The notes under the pieces are model-generated. The model searched no databases, was not told where the DNA came from, and saw only the letters and a program-made list of their open reading frames with translations. Position numbers and translations under genes: made by a program. From Streptomyces sp. 7-21 (GTDB lineage Bacteria > Actinomycetota > Actinomycetes > Streptomycetales > Streptomycetaceae), in assembly GCF_016741785.1 (NCBI RefSeq), contig NZ_JAERRL010000006.1, positions 1 through 64,000 on the forward strand: 64,000 bases of DNA, in the 5' to 3' direction. Shown here one piece after another: positions 23,390-31,242 of this stretch. Position 1 is the stretch's first letter. Each line of letters begins with the position of its first letter.

Positions 23390-23845
23390 TCAGAGGTCGA
23401 ACTCGGCGGGCGGCAGCCCGAGCGCGAAGCACGCCTCGCGGACCACGGCCTTCTCGGTGTCGTCGAAGTGGCCGTCGGCGCCGCCGATGACGATGCCGAT
23501 CTGGATGACCGCGCGCGCCTCGGCGGGCTTTTTCTTCGCCTTGGCGACCTGCTGCAGCACGCTCACCTTGCCGAGCTCGAAGTCGGCGGTCAGCGTGGCG
23601 AGATGCTCCTCGAAGCGGCGCGTAAGGTCGTCGGGCGGGAAGTTGGCCAGCACCTCGTTGGTCGCGATGAGCTGGGCCACGCGCCGCCGTTCGGCCGCGT
23701 CGACCGAGCCGTCGGCGGCGGCGACGAGCGCGCATATGGCCATGCTGGCATCGCGGAAGGCCCCGCTGGTCAGCTCGTTCTTCTTGGCGGTCAGCTGCGC
23801 CTGCATCGACGCGGCCGACTCCTTGATGCGGTCCCACAAAGGCAT
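23390..23845 (-). CDS. TerB-like tellurite resistance family protein
   Basis: A 151-aa alpha-helical protein. Two acidic motifs, LVAAADGSVDAAERRRV and IGGADGHFDDTEKAVV, match the paired metal-binding acidic segments of TerB. Many Streptomyces carry such proteins in tellurite/stress ter clusters, but no other ter gene is visible here. It converges with the M56 gene across a 22-bp gap. The usual Shine-Dalgarno sequence is weak. A role in envelope or metal stress is a family-level guess. Confidence 0.85.
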   Translation of the reverse strand: MPLWDRIKESAASMQAQLTAKKNELTSGAFRDASMAICALVAAADGSVDAAERRRVAQLIATNEVLANFPPDDLTRRFEEHLATLTADFELGKVSVLQQVAKAKKKPAEARAVIQIGIVIGGADGHFDDTEKAVVREACFALGLPPAEFDL

Positions 23846-24386
23846 GAACTGCTCCGGATGATCGGGGGAACTTCTACAGCAGCGTAGAACTCGCCTGGTG
23901 AGGGCCCGTCATCAGGCCGTCAGGACTCGTCGCCGTCCCTGTCATCGACGTCGAGCAGCCCGGCAGCGACCAGTCCGCCGACGGCGCCCGCCGCGGGCCC
24001 GGCCGCCCTCCAGCTCGGTGAAGGCGTGTGCCCAGGCGGGCGGCGGGCAGGGGACTGCGCCGTTCCGCTGCACGCATGCAGAACCATAGACGGCCGAGCG
24101 GCCCGCCCCGGCCGGCTTCGCGCCCCGCGGCCGGCAGAAAAACGGCTGGAACGCGTCCCGTGCTGCCCTGCCTGCACCGGGCGGCACGGCGCGACCGGCT
24201 CGCCGGCGGGCGCACTCCCCGGCCTGCCGCGTCCGCGAGGTCTGCCAGGCCGGCCGCCAGCTGCGCACGGGTGACCCGGCCGCGCCCGGCACGGCCGTTC
24301 CCGGGGGCCCATGAGACGCTGGCCAGGGCTGCTCACCTGCCCGCCGCGTGCCCGCACCCGCCCGACGCACCGGAAGGAGACGCCCC
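23846..24386. other. 541-bp interval without a convincing gene
   Basis: Open frames exist on both strands but none has a family motif plus a Shine-Dalgarno sequence. The minus-strand frame ending at 23920 finishes AAGAVGGLVAAGLLDVDDRD, which has membrane-anchor character, yet its upstream part looks like random GC-rich sequence. No clear promoter or hairpin was found. Confidence 0.4.
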
Positions 24387-25409
24387 GTGACCGTCCTGCA
24401 GCTGGCGCTGGGCGCCCTGACTCTGGTGACCAACGCCTTCTTCGTCGCCGCCGAGTTCGCCCTGATCTCCGTGCGCCGCGACCAGATCGAGCCGCACGCC
24501 GAGTCCGGGCAGCGGCGGGCGCGGACGGTGCTGTGGGCGCTGGAGCATCTCTCGCCCATGCTGGCCACGGCCCAGCTGGGCATCACCGTCTCCTCGCTGG
24601 TGCTCGGCGCCGTCGCGGAGCCGGCCATCGCCCACCTGCTGGAGCCCGCCCTCGACGCCGCGCACGTGCCGCAGGCGCTGGTCCACCCCATCGCGTTCGC
24701 CGTCGCGCTGACGCTGGCGACCTACCTGCACATGCTGGTCGGCGAGATGGTCCCCAAGAACGTCGCGCTCGCTGCCCCCGAGCGCACGGCGCTGGCGCTC
24801 GGCCCGGCGCTCGTCGCGCTGACCCGCGCCCTGCGGCCGGTGATCTTCGGCATCAACGCCTTCGCCAACGCGCTGCTGCGGCTGCTGCGGGTCGAGCCCC
24901 GGGACGAGGTGGCCTCGGTCTTCACCGACGAGGAACTCGCCCGCATCGTCGAGGACTCCACGCACGCCGGCCTGCTGGAGAGCGCCGAGAGCGAGCGGCT
25001 GCGCGACGCCCTGGCCCTGGGCACCAGGACCGTCGCGGAGATCACGGTGCCGCTCAGCCGCATGGTGACGGTCGGCCACCGGATCACGCCCCGCCAGCTG
25101 GAGCGCACCGCCGCCGCGACCGGCTACTCGCGGTTCCCCGTCACCGGCCCCGGCACCACGGTGCTGGGTTTCCTCCACATCAAGGACGCCCTGGCCGCCG
25201 AGCACCGGGACCGGCCCTTCCCCCGGCAGGCGCTGCGCCCGGTCGTCCGCGTCCGCCCGGGGGTCCCGCTGGACGACGCGCTCACGGCCATGCGGGCGTC
25301 CTCCACGCACCTGGCGGCCGTGACCACCGAGGCCGGGCGGCTGGTCGGCTTCGTCACCATGGAGGACGTCCTGGCCGAGCTGGTCGGGCAGCCCCCGGCC
25401 CGCCCGTAG
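24387..25409 (+). CDS. CNNM/CorC-type transporter with CBS domains
   Basis: A 340-aa protein. The N-terminal DUF21/CNNM membrane domain (residues about 1-185) includes TNAFFVAAEFALISVRRDQI and MLVGEMVPKNVAL, the family's signature Pro loop. A CBS pair follows (RMVTVGHRITPRQL to VGFVTMEDVLAELVG). Related proteins export Mg2+ or Co2+ or affect ion homeostasis. GTG at 24387 is chosen because GGAAGGAGA precedes it. In Streptomyces these genes usually occur as a tandem pair; here only one copy is present and the C-terminal CorC_HlyC domain is absent, so it resembles the shorter partner of the pair. Confidence 0.9.
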   Translation: MTVLQLALGALTLVTNAFFVAAEFALISVRRDQIEPHAESGQRRARTVLWALEHLSPMLATAQLGITVSSLVLGAVAEPAIAHLLEPALDAAHVPQALVHPIAFAVALTLATYLHMLVGEMVPKNVALAAPERTALALGPALVALTRALRPVIFGINAFANALLRLLRVEPRDEVASVFTDEELARIVEDSTHAGLLESAESERLRDALALGTRTVAEITVPLSRMVTVGHRITPRQLERTAAATGYSRFPVTGPGTTVLGFLHIKDALAAEHRDRPFPRQALRPVVRVRPGVPLDDALTAMRASSTHLAAVTTEAGRLVGFVTMEDVLAELVGQPPARP

Positions 25410-25451
25410 GCGGGGCCGGGGCGCACCCGCCGGGCGCGCCGCCCGCCGTCG

Positions 25452-26480
25452 TCAGCCGACCGACGGGACGCCGTCCTCCCAGCTGAGCGGCGCGGCGTAC
25501 ATCCCCCGCACCAGCGGGTCCTCGCTGAGGACGCCGTGGAACACCAGCCAGTCGCCGCCGTCGCCGCTGACGACGTCCTGCCCGCCGGGGCCGGTGATGC
25601 CGCTGCTCTCGGTGGTCAGCAGGGGCGTACCGGACTTGGTGTAGGGGCCGGTCAGCGACGGGGCGGTGGCGTAGCCGGTGAAGTAGCTGCCGTCGCCGAA
25701 GAACCCGGCCGAGTACAGCAGTACGTACCTGCCGTCGCGGTGCACCAGCGTGGGCGCCTCGATGAGGCCCTGTTCCTCCGGCCGGTCCTGCTTCAGCAGC
25801 CGGACCGGCTCGCCCAGCAGCGTCAGGCCGTCGGGGGTCACGCGCTGCGCGTACAGCCAGGTGTCCGCGCCGATGGCGTTGCCGTCGTTCTTGTACAGCA
25901 GGTAGTGCGAACCGTCGGTGTCGGTGAACGTCGCCGCGTCGATGGCGCCGCCCTCCTCGGCGGGGCAGACCAGCGGCCCGTCGCCGACCGGGGTGAACGG
26001 CCCCTCGGGGGTGCCGGACACGGCGGTGCCGATGCACTGCCGGCCGGAGGCGGTGTCGCGGGCGGTGTAGTACATCAGGTACGTGCCGTCCGGGCGCCGG
26101 GAGACGTCAGGCGCCCACGTCAGCCCGGTCCTGGCCCACTCCCCCAGCACCGGCAGGGCGTCGCCGAGGCGCTCCCACGGCCCGCCGACGGCGGTGGCGC
26201 GCGCCAGCTGGACGTTGGTGCCGGAGACGTTGGTGGCGTAGGCGTAGTAGGTGCCGCCGTCGACCAGGACGTCGGGGTCGGGGAAGTCGGCATCGATGAC
26301 CAGGCGCGGCCCGGCCGGGTCCGGGTCGCCGCCCGCGCCTGAGGCGGCCGGCGTGGTGGCGCACAGCGCGGTCAGCGCGGCGAGACCGACGGCGGCCGCC
26401 CGCAGCGGGCCGCAGCCGCGGCGGGTGCGGCGCGACGGGGCCGGGGACACAGACGGGTCCTGGGACGGGGGCGGAGGCAT
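25452..26480 (-). CDS. Secreted GH43 glycoside hydrolase (arabinanase/arabinofuranosidase-like)
   Basis: A 342-aa secreted five-bladed-propeller hydrolase. After a signal peptide (ending near ATTPAASGAG) the base Asp is in VIDADFPDPDVLVDGG, the pKa-modulating Asp in GGAIDAATFTD and the acid Glu in QGLIEAPTLVHRDGRY. These fit GH43, which contains arabinanases, arabinofuranosidases and xylosidases. The ATG at 26480 is chosen because GGGAG precedes it and the signal peptide follows. A 12-bp palindrome lies 88 bp upstream. It stands alone but complements the arabinose-directed GH127 enzymes. Exact subfamily not determined. Confidence 0.87.
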   Translation of the reverse strand: MPPPPSQDPSVSPAPSRRTRRGCGPLRAAAVGLAALTALCATTPAASGAGGDPDPAGPRLVIDADFPDPDVLVDGGTYYAYATNVSGTNVQLARATAVGGPWERLGDALPVLGEWARTGLTWAPDVSRRPDGTYLMYYTARDTASGRQCIGTAVSGTPEGPFTPVGDGPLVCPAEEGGAIDAATFTDTDGSHYLLYKNDGNAIGADTWLYAQRVTPDGLTLLGEPVRLLKQDRPEEQGLIEAPTLVHRDGRYVLLYSAGFFGDGSYFTGYATAPSLTGPYTKSGTPLLTTESSGITGPGGQDVVSGDGGDWLVFHGVLSEDPLVRGMYAAPLSWEDGVPSVG

Positions 26481-26567
26481 CGGCGGCTCCCGGTTCTGGC
26501 ACGGCGCCGGGCGCCCGGCCGGGCCCGCCGCCGGCGCGGAACGGGCGTCCCGGCACGCCATTTCCAA

Positions 26568-26579
26568 CGATGTACATCG
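26568..26579. promoter_or_regulatory. Perfect palindrome CGATGTACATCG
   Basis: A 12-bp perfect palindrome upstream of the GH43 start, of the size and symmetry of LacI-family or similar operators. No clear -35/-10 pair was recognised around it. Confidence 0.45.
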
Positions 26580-26681
26580 CGGGCGACAGGTAGGACAGCA
26601 CAGCACCGGGCCGCTGTCCAGGGGTGCGGCGAGGACGAGCGCGAACCGGATCCTTCCGGCAGCCTGCGGACGTCCGGCGCC

Positions 26682-26864
26682 GTGGTCCAGGCTCTCCGCG
26701 CACACGCCGGATTGGGCAGGACACAGCTCGGCCGGCTCGTCCGCTTTCCGCACACCCCGTCGGGTAGTGGAGCTGGGCCGCGGCCCCCAGGGCGACAGCT
26801 GCGTCGAGGCGGCCGTCGCCGCGCGGGCCCGGTGGGCCCGCTTCCTGCGGAACGCCGGGAGCCG
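26682..26864 (+). pseudogene. Relic of an XRE + DUF397 pair
   Basis: In one frame the region encodes LRAHAGLGRTQLGRLVRF, which resembles the first helices of an XRE HTH. In a second frame it encodes QGDSCVEAAVAA then RARWARFLRNA, which resembles the middle and end of DUF397. The two pieces are close, in the right order, but in different frames with much of both domains missing. I read it as a decayed WhiJ-type module; chance resemblance is possible because the pieces are short. Confidence 0.3.
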
Positions 26865-27518
26865 TCAGAGCCGCCGTCGGCCGGTCAGGACCGCGTCGCG
26901 CAGGATGGTCCGGCCGCCGCGGGCGGTGACGGTGCGCGTGCGGGTTCCGGTGGTCACCTCCCAGCCGCCGGCCGGGCCGAGAGAGGCCGCGAGGTCCGCG
27001 GCGGTGACGCGGGCATGCGGCAGCGAGCCGTGGGGCTCCGTGTGGTGGTGGCCGACGACGAGCAGCGTGCCGCCGGGGGCCACGGCGGCGGCGAGGCGGC
27101 GGACCAGGGCCGCCGTTCCGCCGGGAGCGTGGACGTAGTGGCTGGTGACCAGGGCGAAGCCGCCCGCCGGCGGGGTCCAGTCGGTCAGGTCGGCGCGGAC
27201 CCACGCGATCCGGCGCGCCGCCTCCGGGCCCAGGACGCGGGCAGCGCGGCCGCGGGCCCGGTCCAGCGCGGTGGGTGAGACGTCGGCCGCCGTCACCCGC
27301 CAGCCGCGCGCGGCGAGCCACACCGTGTCAGCGCCCTCGCCGCAGCCCGCGTCCAGCGCCGTGCCGGGCGGCAGGTCCCCGGCCGTCTCCCGCAGGTACA
27401 AGCTGGCCTCGGCGCCGGCCCCGGCCGGAGCCGCACGGTACCGCTCCTCCCAGTACGCCGGGCCGAATTCCCTGCCGCTGTGCTCTTCCGGCACGCTGAC
27501 CACCTCCGCGGCGACCAT
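26865..27518 (-). CDS. Class I SAM-dependent methyltransferase
   Basis: A 217-aa methyltransferase. FGPAYWEERYRAAPAG opens the fold; motif I is TALDAGCGEGADTVWLAARG with the acidic residue at the end of strand 2 in VTAADVSPTALD. The acceptor is unknown. Two starts are possible: ATG 27518 with GAGGGCGC, or GTG 27494 with GGAGGTGG. It diverges from an XRE-cupin regulator across 56 bp, so the pair probably shares regulatory DNA. Confidence 0.83.
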   Translation of the reverse strand: MVAAEVVSVPEEHSGREFGPAYWEERYRAAPAGAGAEASLYLRETAGDLPPGTALDAGCGEGADTVWLAARGWRVTAADVSPTALDRARGRAARVLGPEAARRIAWVRADLTDWTPPAGGFALVTSHYVHAPGGTAALVRRLAAAVAPGGTLLVVGHHHTEPHGSLPHARVTAADLAASLGPAGGWEVTTGTRTRTVTARGGRTILRDAVLTGRRRL

Positions 27519-27574
27519 GCGCCCTCGCAGGCCGGGAAGGCAATCTCTGTTGCTGTTATGACAAGCTGGCAGGT

Positions 27575-28195
27575 ATGGACGACGAGCTCGATCAGGCGCT
27601 CAGCGCGGTCGGTCCCCGGCTGCGCGCGCTGCGCCGCCAGCGCGAGCGCACCCTGGCGGAGCTGTCGGCGGCGACCGGCATCTCGGTCAGCACGCTGTCG
27701 CGGCTGGAGTCGGGCTCGCGGCGCCCGACGCTGGAGCTGCTGCTGCCGCTGGCCAAGGCGTACGGCGTCACGCTGGACGAGCTGGTCGGCGCGCCTCCCA
27801 CCGGGGACCCGCGGGTCCACCTGCGCCCGGTGACCCGCGGCGGGATGACCATGCTGCCGCTGACCCGCCGCGCCGGGGGCATCCAGGCGTACAAGCTGGT
27901 GATCCCGCCTGCCCCGGGGCGGGAGCCGGATCCGCAGACCCATGAGGGCTATGAGTGGCTGTACGTCCTCAACGGGCGGCTGCGGCTGATCCTGGGCGAG
28001 CACGACCTGGTGATGGCGCCCGGGGAGGCCGCCGAGTTCGACACCCGCCTGCCGCACTGGTTCGGCACGGCGGACGGCGAACCGGTCGAGATCCTGAGCC
28101 TGTTCGGCAGGCAGGGCGAGCGCGCGCACCTGCGTGCCCGCCCCAGGTCCCGGCCGTCGGCTACCCGGCGCTCTCCGGGAGCGGGGAACGGCTGA
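27575..28195 (+). CDS. XRE-family regulator with C-terminal cupin
   Basis: A 206-aa protein. The N-terminal HTH is LRALRRQRERTLAELSAATG followed by ISVSTLSRLESGSRRPTLEL; the cupin spans residues about 85-185 with HEGYEWLYVLNGRLRL and DTRLPHWFGT. XRE-cupin proteins usually sense a small metabolite through the cupin. It diverges from a methyltransferase gene and converges with another, overlapping the latter's 3' end by 35 bp. Possible autoregulation and control of the divergent methyltransferase. The C-terminal Arg-rich tail past residue 185 may be low value. Confidence 0.87.
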   Translation: MDDELDQALSAVGPRLRALRRQRERTLAELSAATGISVSTLSRLESGSRRPTLELLLPLAKAYGVTLDELVGAPPTGDPRVHLRPVTRGGMTMLPLTRRAGGIQAYKLVIPPAPGREPDPQTHEGYEWLYVLNGRLRLILGEHDLVMAPGEAAEFDTRLPHWFGTADGEPVEILSLFGRQGERAHLRARPRSRPSATRRSPGAGNG

Positions 28196-28973
28196 CGCGG
28201 ATCTTGGACTGGCCGTGGGGCCGCTTCTCCCAGTCGTCCATGAACCGCGCGTGCAGGCCGTGCTTGCGGGCGAGCCGCAGCAGCGTCTCGGTGCGGTAGT
28301 AGAAGTCCTCGCGCAGCACCTGGTGTTCGGCTCCCTCGGTGCGGTCGAAGGTGAAGTCGAAGAAGCCGTCCTTGGTCAGCACGCGTCCCACGTGGGACAG
28401 GCACTCCTCGATGACGGGCAGCGGGGAGTGCGAGAAGACGCTGTGGGCATGCACGACGTCGAAGTAGTCGCCGGGCAGGAAGTCCAGGGTGAGGTCGCCG
28501 GTGAGGGTCAGGTGCGGCAGCTTGTCCTGGAGCCCGCGCTCGGTGAGCGTCTTCTTCGCGGCGATCAGGATGTCGGGGGAGATGTCGATGCCGTAGTAGT
28601 TGCCCGCGTCGAGGTAGTCGATGAACCACCAGCCGCCGCGCAGGTTGCCGCAGCCGATGTCGAGCATCCGGTGGCTGGGGCGCAGGCCGTGCTCCAGGAG
28701 GTAGTCGAACTGCATCTTGCCCAGCGCCAGCCAGCGGTCGTGGGTCTGGCTGCCGACGGCGGCCTCGGGGCTGCGGCGGGTGTCGGAGGCCATGACGGCC
28801 CGGTAGTAGCCGACGTGGTCCTGGCGGTGCTGCCAGCGCAGCCAGGCGTCGCGGGCGGCGCGCCGCAGGTAGGGCGGGACGCGGCCCGGGTGGCGCAGGG
28901 CGTAGCCGATCTTGTGGCCGAGGCGGGAGCGGTTGCGGGTGAGCTTCTGCTGGGGGGAGGTGCCGGCGGGCAT
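28161..28973 (-). CDS. Class I SAM-dependent methyltransferase
   Basis: A 270-aa methyltransferase with motif I HRMLDIGCGNLRGGWWFIDY, acidic loop YYGIDISPDILIAAKK and motif II-like DYFDVVHAHSVFSHSPL. The N-terminal basic segment (about 70 residues) precedes the fold. The pattern is seen in sugar- or lipid-modifying methyltransferases, but the acceptor cannot be predicted. ATG at 28973 has GAGACTCC nearby, a weak Shine-Dalgarno sequence. Its 3' end overlaps the convergent XRE-cupin gene by 35 bp. Confidence 0.82.
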   Translation of the reverse strand: MPAGTSPQQKLTRNRSRLGHKIGYALRHPGRVPPYLRRAARDAWLRWQHRQDHVGYYRAVMASDTRRSPEAAVGSQTHDRWLALGKMQFDYLLEHGLRPSHRMLDIGCGNLRGGWWFIDYLDAGNYYGIDISPDILIAAKKTLTERGLQDKLPHLTLTGDLTLDFLPGDYFDVVHAHSVFSHSPLPVIEECLSHVGRVLTKDGFFDFTFDRTEGAEHQVLREDFYYRTETLLRLARKHGLHARFMDDWEKRPHGQSKIRVSRSPLPESAG

Positions 28974-29301
28974 GAGGGAGTCTCCGTGACGCGGGCGGAA
29001 CGGGGAACGCGGGGCGCGCCTGCCCCCGCGGACGGCGCTGTGCGGCGCCGGACCGGGGCGGGTGCCCCGTCCGGCGCCGCGTGACGCGGGCGCGGGTGCT
29101 GCGGCGCGCGGCGTATGCCCGCCGGCCGGTGCCGCCAGGGCGCCGCGGGCCCGGTGCGGCCCGCCGGGCGGCGGCAGGCGCCGCTGTCCCGGTCGGTGCC
29201 GCGTCCGGCCATGTCACTGTCCCTTCACGATGAGTCACCGTAAGGATCAAGCGCGGGCGGACGGCTGTCAAACCGCGGGCCGCCCGCCGGGCGGGCCCCG
29301 G
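28974..29301. other. 328-bp interval with one hairpin
   Basis: No gene is convincing. A strong hairpin at 29042-29080 pairs GCGGCGCCGGA with TCCGGCGCCGC, then GGGGC with GCCCC across a one-base bulge; it could end transcription from the GH18 gene on the minus strand. The rest holds GC-rich sequence and a possible weak promoter for the methyltransferase. Confidence 0.5.
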
Positions 29302-30309
29302 TCAGCCGGTGAACTGGGCGAAGACCCGGGTGTACTCCCAGTCGGACTGCGAGACGCCGGAGCAGGAGGCCGAGGAGCCGCCGGTGCAGTTCCGGTCGCG
29401 GTTGACCGACCAGAACGCCAGGCGCGCCAGGCCGTTCTGCTGGGCGTAGCCGAGGATGGTCTCGAAGTCGGCGACGGTGACCGTCTCGCCGACGTCGGTG
29501 AGGCCGTTCATGGAGGAGATGCCCATCACCTGGTACGCCTCCTGCTGGGTGTAGCCGTAGGCGGAGCGCAGGGCGGCGTTGAGGCCCTCGGCGGCGGTGA
29601 TGGTCAGCTGCCCCATGTCCTGGCCGGTGCCGCCGAAGTTGAACGGCATGATGGTCCAGGCGTCCACGGTCAGGCCGGCCGCGGCGGCGCGGTCGATCAG
29701 GCTGGTGTCGGGGCCGGACTGGTAGGAACCGATGGTGACGTACACCTCCAGGCCGGGGTTGGCGGCCTTGACGGCGGCGAGCGCGTCCACCGTCCGCTGC
29801 TGCGTGGCCGGGTCGTCGTACGCCTCGGCCTCCAGGTCGATGTCGATGGCGGTCAGGCCGTAGGCGTCGATGACCGCCTGGTAGGCGGCCGCGAGTTCCT
29901 CGGCCGTGGCGCAGGAGCTCTCCAGCTTGTTGCCGCTCCAGCCGCCGAAGGACGGCACGACGTCGCCGCCCGCCGCCCGGATCTGGCTGATGAGCTGTTC
30001 ATCGGCGCCGCCGGTCAGCGGGCGGGCGCCGTCCCACTGCGGGTCGCAGTAGCCGTTGGAGAGGATGAAGGCGAGGGTGAAGTGCCGCACGCCGGTGGCC
30101 TCCATCACGGCCAGCGGGTCGGGCGGGTCGCCCCAGCCGTTGTAGAAGTAGGGGGCGAACGGCATGGCCGAGGCGGCGGGTGCGGGTTCCTCAGCCGCCG
30201 CGGCCGGCGAGGACGGGGTGGCCGCCGCGCCCAGGGAGAGCAGTGCGGCGACGAGCACGCCGATCCGGCGGGCCCGTCCGGTGCGCTGTGGGGGTGTCAT
30301 GAGAGCCAT
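29302..30309 (-). CDS. Secreted GH18 chitinase
   Basis: A 335-aa secreted hydrolase. A signal peptide (RIGVLVAALLSLGAAATPSS) is followed by a TIM barrel beginning FAPYFYNGW. The catalytic D-x-D-x-E lies in GLTAIDIDLEAEAYDD, with its Glu the proton donor. It lacks the preceding Gly-rich D of some GH18 and has no chitin-binding domain. Endo-type cleavage of chitin is expected. It diverges from an AA10 LPMO gene, and two DasR-type sites lie between, so both should be induced by GlcNAc/chitobiose. ATG 30309 or ATG 30300 are both possible starts. Confidence 0.92.
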   Translation of the reverse strand: MALMTPPQRTGRARRIGVLVAALLSLGAAATPSSPAAAAEEPAPAASAMPFAPYFYNGWGDPPDPLAVMEATGVRHFTLAFILSNGYCDPQWDGARPLTGGADEQLISQIRAAGGDVVPSFGGWSGNKLESSCATAEELAAAYQAVIDAYGLTAIDIDLEAEAYDDPATQQRTVDALAAVKAANPGLEVYVTIGSYQSGPDTSLIDRAAAAGLTVDAWTIMPFNFGGTGQDMGQLTITAAEGLNAALRSAYGYTQQEAYQVMGISSMNGLTDVGETVTVADFETILGYAQQNGLARLAFWSVNRDRNCTGGSSASCSGVSQSDWEYTRVFAQFTG

Positions 30310-30342
30310 CCATTCGTCGATGACATGACTGCGTCAAACGGC

Positions 30343-30372
30343 CATTAACAAGGGCCCGGGCCGCCGCGTCAA
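30343..30372 (-). promoter_or_regulatory. GH18 chitinase promoter
   Basis: Minus-strand TTGACG (30372-30367) and GTTAAT/TTAATG (30349-30343) are separated by 17-18 nt. The upstream dre site abuts the -35 region. Confidence 0.55.
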
Positions 30373-30377
30373 GACTT

Positions 30378-30389
30378 TGGACTAGACCA
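30378..30389. promoter_or_regulatory. DasR-type operator (dre) 1
   Basis: TGGACTAGACCA differs at one position from the palindromic dre core TGGTCTAGACCA known for DasR of Streptomyces. It lies 5 bp upstream of the GH18 -35 box. Confidence 0.8.
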
Positions 30390-30400
30390 ACCGCGGAATA

Positions 30401-30412
30401 TGGTCTAGACGA
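30401..30412. promoter_or_regulatory. DasR-type operator (dre) 2
   Basis: TGGTCTAGACGA differs at one position from the dre core. It lies 165 bp upstream of the LPMO start, 23 bp centre to centre from site 1, on nearly the same helix face at about two turns. Confidence 0.8.
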
Positions 30413-30565
30413 CTCAACAGAGCGTCAAAGTCCACCAGTTCACGGTTACCGGGCGGTTCACACCGGCCTGGGCGCGGACAGGTTTCCCAGCAGAAGGCGG
30501 TGCGGTGACGGCGCCCGCCACCGCACCCGCACCTCCCCCACCCCCACACCTCTCGGGAGGCAACT

Positions 30566-31159
30566 TTGCACAGGAAGATCACCGCCGCCGCGGCGGGGGC
30601 CGGGCTCGCCATGCTCTCGGCCCTCGCCACGGCCGGCAGCGCCGAGGCGCACGGATACACGACCAGCCCCACGAGCCGTCAGGCGTTCTGCGCGCAGGGC
30701 GCGGTGAGCGACTGCGGCGAGATCGTCTGGGAGCCGCAGAGCGTGGAGGGCCCCAAGGGGTTCCCCTCGGCCGGGCCCGCGGACGGGGCGATCTGCTCGG
30801 GCGGAAACTCCCGGTTCTCGCAGCTCGACGACCCGCGCGGCGGCGCCTGGCCGGCGACCGACGTCAGCGCGGGCCAGAGCATCTCGTTCACCTGGACGTT
30901 CACGGCGTCGCACAGCACCAGCGACTTCCGGTACTACCTGACCAACGACTCCTACGACCCCAGCCAGCCGCTCACCCGCGCCGACCTGGAACCCGAGCCG
31001 TTCCTGACGGTGTCGATGGACGGCGCACAGCCCGGTGAGACCGAGACGCACACCGGCACGCTGCCCGCGGGCAAGTCCGGCCGGCACCTGGTGCTGGCCG
31101 TGTGGGACATCGCCGACACGGGCAACGCCTTCTACGCCTGCTCGGACGTGCAGTTCTGA
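30566..31159 (+). CDS. AA10 lytic polysaccharide monooxygenase (chitin-binding)
   Basis: A 197-aa secreted protein. The signal peptide ends AEA before His29-Gly-Tyr, so mature His1 plus His116 (TASHSTSDF) form the copper histidine brace. SRQAFCAQGAVSDCGEIVWE and the C-terminal WDIADTGNAFYACSDVQF are typical of AA10. It oxidatively cleaves chitin and should act with the divergent GH18. The start codon is TTG at 30566, supported by GGGAGG 5 nt upstream and by the position of the signal peptide; no ATG fits. Chitin preference is inferred from context. Confidence 0.94.
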   Translation: MHRKITAAAAGAGLAMLSALATAGSAEAHGYTTSPTSRQAFCAQGAVSDCGEIVWEPQSVEGPKGFPSAGPADGAICSGGNSRFSQLDDPRGGAWPATDVSAGQSISFTWTFTASHSTSDFRYYLTNDSYDPSQPLTRADLEPEPFLTVSMDGAQPGETETHTGTLPAGKSGRHLVLAVWDIADTGNAFYACSDVQF

Positions 31160-31184
31160 CGCGGACACAGCCCGCACGGCACCC

Positions 31185-31232
31185 GGCGCCGGGGCCGCCG
31201 CCCGCGACGGCGCGGGCGGCGGGGCCGGCGCC
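31185..31232. terminator. Long interrupted hairpin between convergent genes
   Basis: CCGCCGCCCGCG (31195-31206) pairs with 31211-31222, and GGCGCCGG (31185-31192) with 31225-31232 across a symmetric GG/GG internal loop. It lies between the LPMO (+) and ABC transporter (-) stops. Confidence 0.8.
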
Positions 31233-31242
31233 CGCGGCGGTC

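Noticed and set aside
23920..24357. Possible small membrane protein
   Set aside because: Only the last 25 residues look protein-like; no Shine-Dalgarno sequence, no family motif, Arg/Pro-rich upstream.
28565..29212. Minus-strand ORF starting MAGRGTDRDSG
   Set aside because: It is low-complexity and overlaps the methyltransferase gene in another frame; no motif.
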